Shown here: positions 1-7,585 of the stretch, one piece after another | How positions within the stretch are numbered: position 1 is the stretch's first letter | Layout of the letters: every line of letters begins with the position of its first letter | NCBI GenBank assembly: GCA_002408485.1 | Contig: DHSP01000051.1 | Coordinates: 1-22,384, forward strand | Length of the DNA stretch: 22,384 nucleotides | Origin: Proteiniphilum sp. UBA5283 | GTDB lineage: Bacteria; Bacteroidota; Bacteroidia; Bacteroidales; Dysgonomonadaceae | Direction of reading: 5' to 3' | Program-made: the position numbers and the translations under genes | The notes under the pieces: generated by a model | Seen by the model: the letters and a program-made list of their open reading frames with translations, nothing else | What the model was told of the DNA's origin: nothing | The model's database searches: none

Positions 1-1323
1 GTTCGCCATGCGGTACAGCTGCCTCTTGGAAATGACGACGAGGAAGCGTGGTATTGCAACCGGCTGATCAACGAGGCCATCCTCAGCATGGACAACGGGG
101 AGAAAGGGCCTGCACACATCAATATCCCGCTGTCCGAGCCGCTGTTTGGGTTTCACGTCGATGCACTGCCCTCTGTGCGGGTAATCCGTCGTTCCGGGGC
201 AGAGCATACCATCCGGGAAGAAGATCGGTATGCAGCCCGATTTCAGAGTTGTTCAAAACGAATGATCATTGCCGGTCAACTGCCGCCCAAGAATGATGTA
301 TCGGGCCTGTTGGACAAACTTACCAGGGAGCACGGGGTGGTAGTGCTGACCGATCAGCTCTCCAACATCACCGCTGGAAACACTTCCCGTTTCGATGTAG
401 TACTTCGTACTGCATCGGAGGAAGAACTGCAGGAATTGACGCCCGAGCTGGTGATCACCCTGGGCGGACACGTTGTCTCAAAGCGGCTGAAACAGTATAT
501 CCGTGCTGCCACCATCCGGGAACACTGGCACATTTCTCCTTCCGGAGAGATCACCGACACCTTTCAACAGGTGACCGATATTGTGTATAGTGACCCCGAA
601 ACATTCCTGCGTTATCTGGCGGGAACAAAGACCGATATTGCATCCACAACATATGCGACCCGGTGGGAAAAAGCCTGTCAACCTGTTACAGAGCCCGATG
701 CGTCCTACTCCGATCTCTTTGCGGCTGGTCTACTTTTGAAAAACCTGCCAGACAATGCTTCGCTGCATCTGGCCAACAGCCACAGCGTTTACCTGTCGCA
801 GCTGTTCGACATTCCCTCCTCGGTACATCGTTTTTGCAACCGGGGAACCAACGGCATCGAGGGCTCGCTCTCCACGGCTGTAGGGTATGCCGCTGCTTCA
901 GGGCGGCTTACCTTCCTACTGACTGGCGACTTGAGCTTCTTCTACGACATGAACGGGCTCTGGAACCGGCACTTGTCGCCCAACCTGCGCATCCTGCTGA
1001 ACAACAATGGAGGAGGAGGCATCTTTCACACCCTTCCTGGACTCAACGAATCAGAAGCGTTGCCCGGTTACATCTCGGCCACTCATACGACCTCTGCAAA
1101 GGGGTGGACAAAGCAACTGGGAATTCACTACCTTTCTGCCCACAATGCAGAAGAGCTGCAGCAACAATTGTCGTTATTCGTGAACCACGAAGGGAGACAG
1201 CCTGTTTTACTGGAGGTATTTACCTCGATGGAGGGGAACCAAAAGCAGATCGCGTCCTATTACCAACAACAAAAAAATAACAAAAATGATACAGAGAGAA
1301 TGGACAACCATCAAAGGATATGA
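1..1323 (+). CDS. menD: MenD, SEPHCHC synthase (5' end outside window)
   Basis: 2-succinyl-5-enolpyruvyl-6-hydroxy-3-cyclohexene-1-carboxylate synthase, the ThDP-dependent enzyme that joins isochorismate and 2-oxoglutarate in menaquinone synthesis. The reading frame is open from base 1; the ATG at 88 is internal, because the upstream codons already encode MenD-like sequence (NRLINEAIL followed by GPAHINIPLSEPLF). About 440 residues are visible against roughly 550 for the family, so some 110-120 N-terminal residues are missing. The C-terminal ThDP/Mg-binding motif is clear: GDLSFFYDMNGLWN starting at visible residue 309, followed by LRILLNNNGGGGIF. The end runs 38 bp into menB, giving an Asn/Lys-rich tail, which suggests coupled translation. 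No menH lies between menD and menB, unlike the E. coli order. Confidence 0.95.
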   Translation, partial: VRHAVQLPLGNDDEEAWYCNRLINEAILSMDNGEKGPAHINIPLSEPLFGFHVDALPSVRVIRRSGAEHTIREEDRYAARFQSCSKRMIIAGQLPPKNDVSGLLDKLTREHGVVVLTDQLSNITAGNTSRFDVVLRTASEEELQELTPELVITLGGHVVSKRLKQYIRAATIREHWHISPSGEITDTFQQVTDIVYSDPETFLRYLAGTKTDIASTTYATRWEKACQPVTEPDASYSDLFAAGLLLKNLPDNASLHLANSHSVYLSQLFDIPSSVHRFCNRGTNGIEGSLSTAVGYAAASGRLTFLLTGDLSFFYDMNGLWNRHLSPNLRILLNNNGGGGIFHTLPGLNESEALPGYISATHTTSAKGWTKQLGIHYLSAHNAEELQQQLSLFVNHEGRQPVLLEVFTSMEGNQKQIASYYQQQKNNKNDTERMDNHQRI

Positions 1324-2107
1324 AGATATCCTGTTTGATTTTTATAACGGCATCGCCCGCATCACCATCAACCGCCCCCGTTACCGCAACGCATTCACGC
1401 CGACAACGACCAGTGAAATGAGCGACGCCCTGCGTCTCTGCCGCGAAATGGAGGAGGTGAGCGTGATCGTCCTTACCGGCGCCGGCGACAAGGCATTTTG
1501 CTCGGGTGGCGACCAGAACGTGAAGGGAAAAGGGGGATACATCGGTAAAGACGGGGTGCCGCGCCTCAACGTACTGGATGTGCAGAAGCAGATCCGGTCC
1601 ATCCCCAAACCGGTGATCGCCATGGTGAATGGCTATGCCATCGGCGGGGGACACGTGCTGCACGTTGTGTGCGACCTGACCATCGCCTCCGACAATGCCG
1701 TATTCGGGCAGACGGGTCCCCGCGTAGGCAGCTTCGACGCCGGATTTGGCTCCTCCTATCTGGCCCGCATTGTGGGACAGAAGAAAGCACGGGAGATCTG
1801 GTTCCTCTGCCGCCAATACAGCGCACAGGAGGCACTGGAGATGGGGCTGGTGAACAAGGTGGTCTCTTACGACCGCCTCGAGGACGAGGTAGTGGAGTGG
1901 GCCGAGACGATGATGCAGCACAGCCCCCTTGCACTTCGCATGATCAAGGCGGGTCTCAATGCAGAACTGGACGGACAGGCTGGCATTCAGGAACTGGCCG
2001 GTGATGCCACCATGCTCTATTACCTGACCGACGAAGCCCAGGAGGGCAAGCAGGCATTTCTGGAGAAGCGAAAACCCGACTTCAAAAAGTTTCCGAAACT
2101 ACCCTAA
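1286..2107 (+). CDS. menB: MenB, 1,4-dihydroxy-2-naphthoyl-CoA synthase
   Basis: Crotonase-fold enzyme that cyclises o-succinylbenzoyl-CoA to DHNA-CoA in menaquinone synthesis. The 273 residues align with E. coli MenB at a constant offset of 12. The oxyanion-hole regions are CSGGDQ (72-77) and GYAIGGGHVLH (116-126), and the active-site segment QTGPRVGSFDAGFG spans 142-155 with the catalytic Asp at 151. Gln142, Gly144 and Trp172 match E. coli Gln154, Gly156 and Trp184, the bicarbonate-binding set of type I enzymes; type II enzymes carry Asp at the Gly position. Bicarbonate dependence is therefore expected (inference from family knowledge). The C-terminus QPDFxKF-like (KPDFKKF) is also typical. 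The start overlaps menD by 38 bp and lacks a Shine-Dalgarno; it is preceded by an A-rich stretch usual for Bacteroidota. menC follows after 11 bp. Confidence 0.97.
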   Translation: MIQREWTTIKGYEDILFDFYNGIARITINRPRYRNAFTPTTTSEMSDALRLCREMEEVSVIVLTGAGDKAFCSGGDQNVKGKGGYIGKDGVPRLNVLDVQKQIRSIPKPVIAMVNGYAIGGGHVLHVVCDLTIASDNAVFGQTGPRVGSFDAGFGSSYLARIVGQKKAREIWFLCRQYSAQEALEMGLVNKVVSYDRLEDEVVEWAETMMQHSPLALRMIKAGLNAELDGQAGIQELAGDATMLYYLTDEAQEGKQAFLEKRKPDFKKFPKLP

Positions 2108-2118
2108 AAAGTGTATCC

Positions 2119-3189
2119 ATGTTCCGGATTGAGATCATTCCCTACACACTACGGTTCAAACAACCTGCCGGTACCTCGCGCGGCGTCTACCACGAGCATC
2201 GGATATGGTATGTGCTGCTACGTGACGTCGAGGATCCCTCGCACGTGGGCATCGGCGAGTGTGCACCCTTGCCGGACCTGAGCTGCGACTACAGTGACCG
2301 GTATGCCGAAACACTCAGTGACTATTGCCGGCTCACGGAGCAGGAACAGCAAATCAACACTGAATTGCTCCGTGAGCATTCCTCCATCCTGTTCGGGTTG
2401 GAGACGGCCATGCTTCATTACAGGCAGCGTTCATGGCAACTTTGGGATACCCCTTTCAGTAGGGGTGAAACAGGGATCACCATCAATGGCTTGATCTGGA
2501 TGGGTGAGTTCCGGGAGATGATGCAACAGATTGAGGCGAAACTTGAAAAAGGTTTTGGCTGTATCAAACTGAAGATCGGGGCGATTGATTTTGAAAAGGA
2601 GCTGGCACTGTTGCGTTTTATCCGTAGTCACTATTCTGCCAGGGAGGTGGAACTGCGCGTGGATGCCAACGGTGCATTTGCTCCTGAGGAGGCATTGGAA
2701 AAGCTTCACCGGCTGGCCGAGCTGAAGATACACTCCATCGAACAGCCCATCCGGGCGGGACAATGGGATGAGATGAGCCGGTTATGCGGTTCTTCACCCC
2801 TGTCCATCGCGCTGGACGAAGAACTGATCGGCATCCACAATTTTACCGAAAAGAGAGCACTGCTGGATGCCATCCGACCACAATATATCATCCTAAAGCC
2901 CTCGCTGCACGGTGGCATCAGTGGCTGTAACGAATGGGTCGCGCTGGCAAACGAGCTGGAGATCGGCTGGTGGGTCACCTCCGCCCTTGAATCAAATATC
3001 GGTCTCAACAGCATCGCACAGTGGTGTGCCACCCTAGACACTCCCGTACCGCAGGGCCTCGGCACCGGCTCACTTTATTACAACAACCTCCCCCTACCGC
3101 TGGAAATCAGGGGTGACTGTTTATGGTTCAACCCATCGGGCACCTTTCCCGACAAACCCCTGCAGGAGTATGAGCCATATCACGATTGA
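2119..3189 (+). CDS. menC: MenC, o-succinylbenzoate synthase
   Basis: Enolase-superfamily dehydratase that converts SHCHC to o-succinylbenzoate. The 356-residue protein has the muconate-lactonizing-type layout: an N-terminal capping domain (about 1-115) and a barrel with the expected catalytic set. The KxK pair is Lys150/Lys152 in CIKLKIG, the metal ligands are Asp182 (VDANGAF), Glu208 (IEQPI) and Asp233 (LDEELI), and the opposite-face lysine is Lys260 (ILKPSLHGG). The conserved ending around GLGTGSLY (313-320) is present. The gene sits 11 bp after menB and its last 20 bp overlap menE, so the three are almost surely one transcript. Genome databases often confuse this family with dipeptide epimerases; here the men neighbours settle the assignment. 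Confidence 0.95.
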   Translation: MFRIEIIPYTLRFKQPAGTSRGVYHEHRIWYVLLRDVEDPSHVGIGECAPLPDLSCDYSDRYAETLSDYCRLTEQEQQINTELLREHSSILFGLETAMLHYRQRSWQLWDTPFSRGETGITINGLIWMGEFREMMQQIEAKLEKGFGCIKLKIGAIDFEKELALLRFIRSHYSAREVELRVDANGAFAPEEALEKLHRLAELKIHSIEQPIRAGQWDEMSRLCGSSPLSIALDEELIGIHNFTEKRALLDAIRPQYIILKPSLHGGISGCNEWVALANELEIGWWVTSALESNIGLNSIAQWCATLDTPVPQGLGTGSLYYNNLPLPLEIRGDCLWFNPSGTFPDKPLQEYEPYHD

Positions 3190-4255
3190 GGGTGTCCGCT
3201 ATCACCAGGAAGAGTTTTTGGATGAGGCTCTCCCACTGTTTGCCGCACAATCGCCCTTCCACCGTCAGCTGGCTTTCTTCCTGAAAGAGTGGTACTCTCC
3301 CTCCCCGCTGCTTATCCTGTACACATCGGGCTCTACCGGCAAACCCAAAAAGATCACCGTCCACAAGGAGCAGATGCTGCAAAGTGCAGCGATCACCTGT
3401 GATTTTTTGGGATTGAAAGAGGGCAGCACAGCACTGCTTTGCCTGCCACTGGAGTACATAGCCGGGAAGATGATGGTGGTGCGTTCCCTTTATGCCGGAC
3501 TGAACCTGGTGATAGCGGAGCCCTCCGGACATCCGCTGGCAAATATCTCCGAACAGGTGGATTTTACCGCAATGGTGCCGCTGCAGGTGTACAACTCCCT
3601 CCAAAGGGAAGAGGAGAAAAAAAGGCTCACGCGAATCGGAAGACTGATCGTCGGCGGAGGTGCCATCGACCCACAGCTGGAAGAGGCACTGAACGATTTC
3701 CCCAACGCCATCTATTCCACCTACGGCATGACCGAGACAGTATCGCACATCGCGTTGCGCAGAATCAACGGTGCAGAGGCAAACAACTACTACACCCCCC
3801 TGCAGGACGTAGGCGTGACGCTGTCGGAAGAAGGCACCTTGGTGATCGTTGCCCCCCGGGTGGCTACCGGGCCCGTGATTACCAATGATATCGCGGAAAT
3901 CCGTGCCGACAGTACTTTTCGCATTCTCGGGAGAAAAGACAATGTAATCAATACAGGAGGTATCAAGGTGCAGATTGAGGAGATGGAGGAGTCGTTACGT
4001 CCCTATGTGAAGGAAAACTTTGCAATCACCTCGCTACCTCATCCGAAATTGGGTGAGGCTATCGTACTCATTATAGAGGCAGCTACCGATTACGCTGCCA
4101 TCCAGGAGGCAGTAAAAAAGGTTCTTCCCCGCTATCAGCAGCCGAGATATATCCTCACTGTAGAGGCTGTTCCCCAAACAGGCAGCGGCAAAACCGACCG
4201 TGTAGCCACAAAAAAACTGGCGATGGAGAAACTCCTGTCGCCAGATTCAGTATAA
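3170..4255 (+). CDS. menE: MenE, o-succinylbenzoate-CoA ligase (short form)
   Basis: Adenylate-forming (ANL) enzyme that activates o-succinylbenzoate with ATP and CoA, supplying the MenB substrate. I chose the ATG at 3170 over the in-frame ATG at 3113: it is preceded by a purine-rich caggag stretch and gives the overlap of 20 bp with menC, whereas the longer form adds 19 residues of antisense-looking sequence inside menC. The resulting 361 residues carry the P-loop TSGSTGKPKK (52-61), the STYGMTET motif (183-190), the hinge GRKDNVINTGG (254-264) and the C-terminal catalytic Lys341 in GSGKTDR. E. coli MenE is about 450 residues, so the N-terminal lobe is strongly reduced, as I recall for other Bacteroidota MenE proteins. 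It is the last gene of the cluster and converges on the methyltransferase gene with only 27 bp between stops. Confidence 0.93.
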   Translation: MSHITIEGVRYHQEEFLDEALPLFAAQSPFHRQLAFFLKEWYSPSPLLILYTSGSTGKPKKITVHKEQMLQSAAITCDFLGLKEGSTALLCLPLEYIAGKMMVVRSLYAGLNLVIAEPSGHPLANISEQVDFTAMVPLQVYNSLQREEEKKRLTRIGRLIVGGGAIDPQLEEALNDFPNAIYSTYGMTETVSHIALRRINGAEANNYYTPLQDVGVTLSEEGTLVIVAPRVATGPVITNDIAEIRADSTFRILGRKDNVINTGGIKVQIEEMEESLRPYVKENFAITSLPHPKLGEAIVLIIEAATDYAAIQEAVKKVLPRYQQPRYILTVEAVPQTGSGKTDRVATKKLAMEKLLSPDSV

Positions 4256-4282
4256 TGTTTGCCTTAGCAAATAAAGAAAATA

Positions 4283-5998
4283 TCACTCATTTTTCTTTCG
4301 GGGACGACGCAACGTTAACTCCTTCTTCTCATTGCCTCCTTTCCTGCGACCGGCGAAAGGTGCATCCCCCTTACCGGAGTAGTCCTTCTTTTTAAAATCG
4401 CGGGGTTGATTACTTTCTCCGAAAGATCGTTTCGCGGGTTTATGTGCAGCATCAAAGGAGCGTTTTACTGATTTACCCTCCGCATCAAAAGAACGTCTGT
4501 GGGAAGTATTTTCTGCATCATACGAACGTCTGGGGAACTTCTTCTCGCCGTCGAAGGAACGTCCGGCAGGCCGGTTCCCGGCGTCAAAACGGCGTCCCGG
4601 CCTACTTTCCGTGTCGACACGACGTCCGGGCAACCTGCTGCTGCCTCCGCGCGACGCATCATCCTCCGCTTGTTCGTCTCTCTTTGAGCGACGATAACCT
4701 TCTCTGGAGTTTCGCTCAGCCAGGTATTCATTACGTCTGCGCTTGTCGGAATCGGCATTGCTTCTGGGATGTTCCCGTCGTTTCCCGGAAAAAATCTCAT
4801 ACTCACGCATCTCACATTCCAGCGCTCCGTTATACAGAAAAAAACGGCGATTGTGCTTTAACCCGATGGCATCGAACGACTCTTTCCGGTAGCTCAGAAT
4901 ATACGCAGTAAAGCCGGTAAAAACATGCTTCAGCCGCTCACCGATCATCGCGTAAAGTTCCTCCAGCTCCTCCACTTTCAGTCGTTCCCCATACGGGGGG
5001 TTGGTAATGAGCACCCCTCCCGAAGCAGGGGCTTCATTATATTGCTGAAACGATTTTACACTCAGGTCAATATGTTTTTTTAATCCTGCATTTTTGATAT
5101 TCTTCTCGGCAATTGCGATTGCCTGGGGAGAGATATCGGAACCAATGATACGATGCTTTAACTCACGTGCACCCGAGTCATCGTTATAGATGGTGCTGAA
5201 CAACTCTTCGTCGAAATCCTTCCATTTTTCAAAGGCAAAGTGCTGGCGGTGAATACCCGGAGGTATGCCCAGGGCAATCATTGCTGCTTCAATAAGCAAG
5301 GTGCCCGAACCGCACATAGGATCAACAAATGCACATTCACCCCTCCAGCCCGACTTCAGGATCATGCCTGCAGCAAGCACCTCACTCAGGGGTGCTTCCG
5401 TCTGCGCCACCCTGTAACCTCGTTTGTGGAGAGATTCTCCTGAACTATCCAGCGAAAGGGTACATTTGTTGTGTGATATGTGGATGTTGAAAACGATATC
5501 CGGATTGGTCAGGCTTACCGATGGACGCTTGTCGTATTTCTCGGTAAACCAGTCGGAGATAGCATCCTTCACCCGGTATGCCACAAACTTGGAATGATTG
5601 AAGATGTGCGAAAAAACGACGGCATCAATCGAAAAAGTGTCGCCAAGGGAAAGATAGTCTTCCCAATTCACCTGTTTCACTGCTTCGTAAACCTCATCGG
5701 CATTCTCTGCCTTAAAATGATAAATTGGCTTTAAGATGCGCAGAGCCGTCCTGCAGTGCAGGTTGGCCTTGTACATCAGTGCCTTGTTTCCGGTAAACGA
5801 AACCATCCGGGTGCCTATCTCCACGTTGTCGGCTCCCAGCGCGATCAACTCTTCAGCCAACACATCTTCCAGTTCTGCCATGGTTTTGGCAATCATTGGA
5901 AATTGTTCATTGCGGCCTGCATTTCCATCACTCTGAGATAAGCCCGCCAGGCTTAAGCTCTCTTCATTCTCATCACGAAATCGTTCGTTTTCGGTCAT
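4283..5998 (-). CDS. rlmL: THUMP-domain RNA methyltransferase (RlmL-like) with basic repeat tail
   Basis: SAM-dependent methyltransferase likely acting on guanine N2 of 23S rRNA, like the RlmL half of E. coli RlmKL (function by family, not proven here). Residues about 35-185 form the ferredoxin-like plus THUMP region; the Rossmann methyltransferase follows with motif I DPMCGSGTLLIEAA (226-239), the acidic loop GSDIS (286-290) and the catalytic NPPYGERL (333-340). The enzyme core ends near 405. Residues 406-571 are a very basic, low-complexity tail containing about seven copies of a 10-11-residue unit of the type RRSFDAExK (459-532). No second RlmK-type domain is present. The start at 5998 is supported by a -7 box 24 bp upstream (6022-6029); Met35 is an alternative that matches where many relatives begin. 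Convergent with menE. Confidence 0.88.
   Translation of the reverse strand: MTENERFRDENEESLSLAGLSQSDGNAGRNEQFPMIAKTMAELEDVLAEELIALGADNVEIGTRMVSFTGNKALMYKANLHCRTALRILKPIYHFKAENADEVYEAVKQVNWEDYLSLGDTFSIDAVVFSHIFNHSKFVAYRVKDAISDWFTEKYDKRPSVSLTNPDIVFNIHISHNKCTLSLDSSGESLHKRGYRVAQTEAPLSEVLAAGMILKSGWRGECAFVDPMCGSGTLLIEAAMIALGIPPGIHRQHFAFEKWKDFDEELFSTIYNDDSGARELKHRIIGSDISPQAIAIAEKNIKNAGLKKHIDLSVKSFQQYNEAPASGGVLITNPPYGERLKVEELEELYAMIGERLKHVFTGFTAYILSYRKESFDAIGLKHNRRFFLYNGALECEMREYEIFSGKRREHPRSNADSDKRRRNEYLAERNSREGYRRSKRDEQAEDDASRGGSSRLPGRRVDTESRPGRRFDAGNRPAGRSFDGEKKFPRRSYDAENTSHRRSFDAEGKSVKRSFDAAHKPAKRSFGESNQPRDFKKKDYSGKGDAPFAGRRKGGNEKKELTLRRPRKKNE
4403..4624 (-). repeat. Tandem repeat coding the RRSFDAE-like units of the methyltransferase tail
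   Basis: About seven imperfect copies of a 30-33-bp unit, in frame, encode residues 459-532 of the RlmL-like protein. The units begin RRVDTES, RRFDAGN, GRSFDGE, RRSYDAE, RRSFDAE, KRSFDAA and KRSFGES. On the plus strand they can be spotted as recurring gcatcaaa-gaacg-type blocks. Variation between copies is mostly conservative, keeping a basic pair, an aromatic residue and an acidic residue, which suggests selection on the protein rather than a very recent DNA expansion. Confidence 0.8.
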
Positions 5999-6021
5999 TC
6001 TTTTTCAACTAAATAAGAGTA

Positions 6022-6029
6022 CAAAGATA
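6022..6029 (-). promoter_or_regulatory. Putative -7 box of the rlmL-like gene
   Basis: On the minus strand this reads TATCTTTG, a full match to the Bacteroidota primary-sigma -7 consensus TAnnTTTG. It lies in the 44-bp gap after the GHL10 lipoprotein gene and would give a leader of roughly 15-20 nt to the ATG at 5998. No good TTTG -33 box is found at the usual 19-bp spacing, so support rests on the -7 box and its position. Confidence 0.5.
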
Positions 6030-6042
6030 GTGTTTTTATATT

Positions 6043-7563
6043 TCACTGTTTTATCTTTATCTTCTTCTCTTTCGATTCATTTCCGAATGCATCCAGCGCG
6101 GTTACCACGTACGTATATTTCACCTCACCTCCCTCGTATGGCAGCACAAAAAAATTTTCGGGCGTTACGCAGAGTATATACTCTGCCCGTCTAATATCTA
6201 CTTTCTCGTTATGGCGAAAACGATACACCACAAACTTTTGCGGAGCTTCGGGGTTCATCGGTTTTCGATCATGTTCCCAGGTGAGGAAGTGCATATCTTC
6301 TGTAAACACTTCGGTAAGTTTTTTTACGGTGCCGGGACGGCCGTCATGCATGTGTGTATAGGCGGGTACCAACGCTTTGGCACGGTGGATATCTGTTTTC
6401 AGTATGTTGGCCACTCCCTGGAAATTATCCAGGATCTGATAGCCGTACCAATAGCAATTTCCGTTCACAAAAGCCATTTCCCGGGACTGCTGGATTTTGG
6501 TTTGAAGTTCATTTTTGTCGATGCTCCGCTTCAGGTCCTGACCGATGTAAAGATGTTGCTGGAAATTATTGTTGTTCCACCAGTGCAGCAACGTGGTGTA
6601 ATCGGCTGCAGCATGTCCGATCTCCCAGTAAAGCTGCGGTAGGTTGTAATCTATCCACCCCTTCTCCACCCACAACCGGATGTCGGCGTAAAGGTCGTCG
6701 TAGTTCTGCAGTCCGTTGGTATCACTCCCTCCGGGATCACTCCGCTTGTTACGATAAATACCGAATGGACTGATACCAAACCGCACCCAAGGTTTGGTCC
6801 CCGCAATGGTATATTTAATTTGTTGTATCAGCAGGTTTACATTGTTGCGCCGCCAGTCGCCACGTTGCGCCGGAGAGAATCCTTGGGATGCAGCATGGGT
6901 GTTAAAACTATTATCATCCGGAAAGGGAGTCCCCGCAATGGGATACGGGTAAAAGTAGTCGTCCATATGAATAGCATCCACCTCGTAACGCGTAACGATG
7001 TCGCGCACCACCTCGCAGATAAAACTCCGGTTCTCCGGCAGCCCGGGATCAAAGAAAAGCTGGTTTCCATACTGAACAAAACGATCAGGCTGCCTCCAGT
7101 ATATATGACTGGAGGCCAGACTATTTTCCATACTGGTCTTCACTCGGTAAGGGTTGAGCCAGGCGTGCAGCTCCATTCCCCGCCGGTGACACTCTTCGAT
7201 GAGGAAAGCAAGCGGATCGAAAGAGGGGTCGTCGGGTGCCTTCCCTTGCTCACCAGTGAGAAAACGGCTCCAAGGTTCCAGTTCCGATTTATAAAAAGCA
7301 TCTGCCTCGGGACGTATCTGAAAGATGACCGCGTTGATTCCTGCCTCGTCGAGCTTACGGATCATCTCACTCAGGTAGTGTCTCATAGCGGCACTATTCA
7401 TCTGGCGGTAACGTGACTGCCCCACCGTCTGTATCCATACACCCCGAAACTCACGTTTGGGTATGGCATCGGGTTGCCGCGTAAGCATTTTTTTTGAAGA
7501 GCTGCAAGCCGCAAAAAGAAGAAATGTCAAAACGACAAGAAATAACCAAGTTACTTTGTTCAT
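6043..7563 (-). CDS. GHL10-family (DUF187) glycoside hydrolase lipoprotein, DigH-like
   Basis: Predicted outer-membrane or periplasmic lipoprotein with a glycoside-hydrolase-like TIM barrel. The N-terminus has a Lys, a hydrophobic stretch and a lipobox-like FAAC with Cys20 followed by SSSKK. The barrel spans about 38-400, with family signatures FRGVWIQTV (39-47), NAVIFQIRPEADAFY (77-91), LHAWLNPYR (132-140), DAIHMDDYFYPYP (196-208) and a PQLYWE segment (309-314). Asp201/Asp202 and Glu314 are candidate active-site acids. Residues about 410-506 look like a fibronectin-III-type domain. The E. coli relative YddW/DigH cleaves glycan strands of denuded peptidoglycan; the same role here is inference, and other polysaccharides are possible. 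The gene follows the antiporter by 22 bp on the same strand; a weaker promoter-like TATCTTTA lies at 7594-7601. Confidence 0.85.
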   Translation of the reverse strand: MNKVTWLFLVVLTFLLFAACSSSKKMLTRQPDAIPKREFRGVWIQTVGQSRYRQMNSAAMRHYLSEMIRKLDEAGINAVIFQIRPEADAFYKSELEPWSRFLTGEQGKAPDDPSFDPLAFLIEECHRRGMELHAWLNPYRVKTSMENSLASSHIYWRQPDRFVQYGNQLFFDPGLPENRSFICEVVRDIVTRYEVDAIHMDDYFYPYPIAGTPFPDDNSFNTHAASQGFSPAQRGDWRRNNVNLLIQQIKYTIAGTKPWVRFGISPFGIYRNKRSDPGGSDTNGLQNYDDLYADIRLWVEKGWIDYNLPQLYWEIGHAAADYTTLLHWWNNNNFQQHLYIGQDLKRSIDKNELQTKIQQSREMAFVNGNCYWYGYQILDNFQGVANILKTDIHRAKALVPAYTHMHDGRPGTVKKLTEVFTEDMHFLTWEHDRKPMNPEAPQKFVVYRFRHNEKVDIRRAEYILCVTPENFFVLPYEGGEVKYTYVVTALDAFGNESKEKKIKIKQ

Positions 7564-7585
7564 ATGTTATACAGGATGGAATACT

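Noticed and set aside
1286..1323. Possible frameshift joining menD and menB
   Set aside because: Both proteins have complete, family-typical ends; the 38-bp overlap is a normal coupled arrangement, not a sequencing error or fusion.
1220..1921. Long minus-strand open frame of 233 codons opposite menB
   Set aside because: It lies entirely opposite menB and the end of menD, which are conserved enzymes; the translation has no recognisable domain and arises from codon bias.
4257..4273. Small hairpin TTTGC-CTTA-GCAAA between menE and the methyltransferase gene
   Set aside because: Only about 5-7 weak A/T-rich pairs and no U-tract on either strand, so I do not call it a terminator.
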